Assembly (NCBI GenBank): GCA_019689615.1 | Contig: JADGHD010000360.1 | Location: forward strand, 1-5,615 | Length of the DNA stretch: 5,615 nt | DNA from: Frankia sp. | GTDB lineage: Bacteria > Actinomycetota > Actinomycetes > Frankiales > Frankiaceae | Direction of reading: 5' to 3' | Shown here: piece after piece, positions 5,383 through 5,615 of the stretch | How positions within the stretch are numbered: position 1 is the stretch's first letter | How the letters are laid out: every line of letters starts with the position of its first letter | Position numbers and translations under genes: made by a program | The notes under the pieces: model-generated | What the model saw: the letters and a program-made list of their open reading frames with translations, nothing else | Told to the model about the DNA's origin: nothing | The model's database searches: none

Positions 5383-5615
5383 GTGCCAGCCGCCGCGGAG
5401 GGGCCAGGCGCCACCAGCGGCCGGCTGGTGGCGCGGCGCTACCGGCTGATCCGCGTCCTCGGCGCCGGCTCGATGGGCACCGTCTGGCTGGCCCGCGACG
5501 AGACCCTGGACGTCGAGGTCGCGGTCAAGCAGATCCACCCGCCGGCCGGCACCGCCGGCACCGGCGACGCTGCGTCCGCGGGCGGAGCTGTGTCCGCTGG
5601 TGGCGCCGACGGCGC
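5383..5615 (+). CDS. Hanks-type serine/threonine protein kinase, N-terminal part
   Basis: The frame is open to the window end and gives 77 residues. After a short Ala/Gly-rich tail, YRLIRVLGAGSMGTVWLARDE begins at residue 20. It contains the glycine-rich ATP loop GAGSMGTV (27-34) and then VAVKQI with the ATP-binding lysine K49. These are the first two landmarks of the eukaryotic-like kinase fold (PknB/PASTA-type family). From residue 53 the sequence turns into a low-complexity Gly/Ala/Ser/Thr stretch with the repeat SAGGAV-SAGGAD, where the alpha-C helix and its glutamate should follow. That is an insertion or linker, and the helix may come after the window. The catalytic loop and any membrane or sensor domain are not visible, so activity and role cannot be judged. 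GTG 5428 is a possible later start but would leave little before the domain. Confidence 0.85.
   Translation, partial: MPAAAEGPGATSGRLVARRYRLIRVLGAGSMGTVWLARDETLDVEVAVKQIHPPAGTAGTGDAASAGGAVSAGGADG

Noticed and set aside
4939..5538. 199-codon minus-strand frame across rbpA, the terminator and the kinase start
   Set aside because: It runs through a strong hairpin and two genes recognised on the other strand, and has no recognisable domain or convincing start.

Overview
The window comes from a very GC-rich actinobacterium. The best clue is a complete RbpA, an RNA polymerase-binding protein restricted to Actinobacteria, together with a short actinobacterial-type SecG. Codons end almost always in G or C. 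The alanine- and proline-rich protein tails and the style of the RbpA sequence would suit a Frankia-like or related mycelial actinobacterium, but that genus-level guess is inference. All recognised genes lie on the + strand.

Positions 1-2342 hold the end of a peptide-type ABC importer operon: the last 13 codons of a membrane permease, then two ATPases of the OppD/DppD and OppF/DppF type (136-1203 and 1200-2342). The genes are packed tightly. A 32-codon open frame overlaps the permease stop and the oppD start by ATGA at each end, the oppD stop overlaps the oppF start as GTGA, and the secG start follows the oppF stop with no gap. These junctions predict one polycistronic message with translational coupling.

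Positions 2343-2573 encode SecG, the small non-essential subunit of the SecYEG translocon. It is followed by two back-to-back hairpins (2573-2610 and 2614-2632) that look like a terminator or attenuator. Next comes a long lipoprotein substrate-binding protein of the peptide/nickel family (about 2681-4558), the natural partner of the upstream ATPases. secG therefore sits between the pump and its probable binding protein. The binding protein would collect ligand outside the membrane, pass it to the permeases, and the OppD/OppF heterodimer would power import.

Positions 4559-4809 are non-coding and carry a candidate sigma-R/ECF-type promoter for rbpA with an overlapping dyad. rbpA (4810-5157) is followed by a perfect 16-bp stem-loop terminator. 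A leader of about 175 bp leads to the start of a Hanks-type serine/threonine protein kinase (5383 to the window end), which is cut off after its ATP-binding loop and beta-3 lysine.

I found no tRNA, rRNA, CRISPR array, insertion sequence or phage gene. The families are ordinary. The points of interest are the gene arrangement, the loss of one cluster cysteine in OppD, and several short repeats and dyads at gene starts. I do not see a new biological system here.
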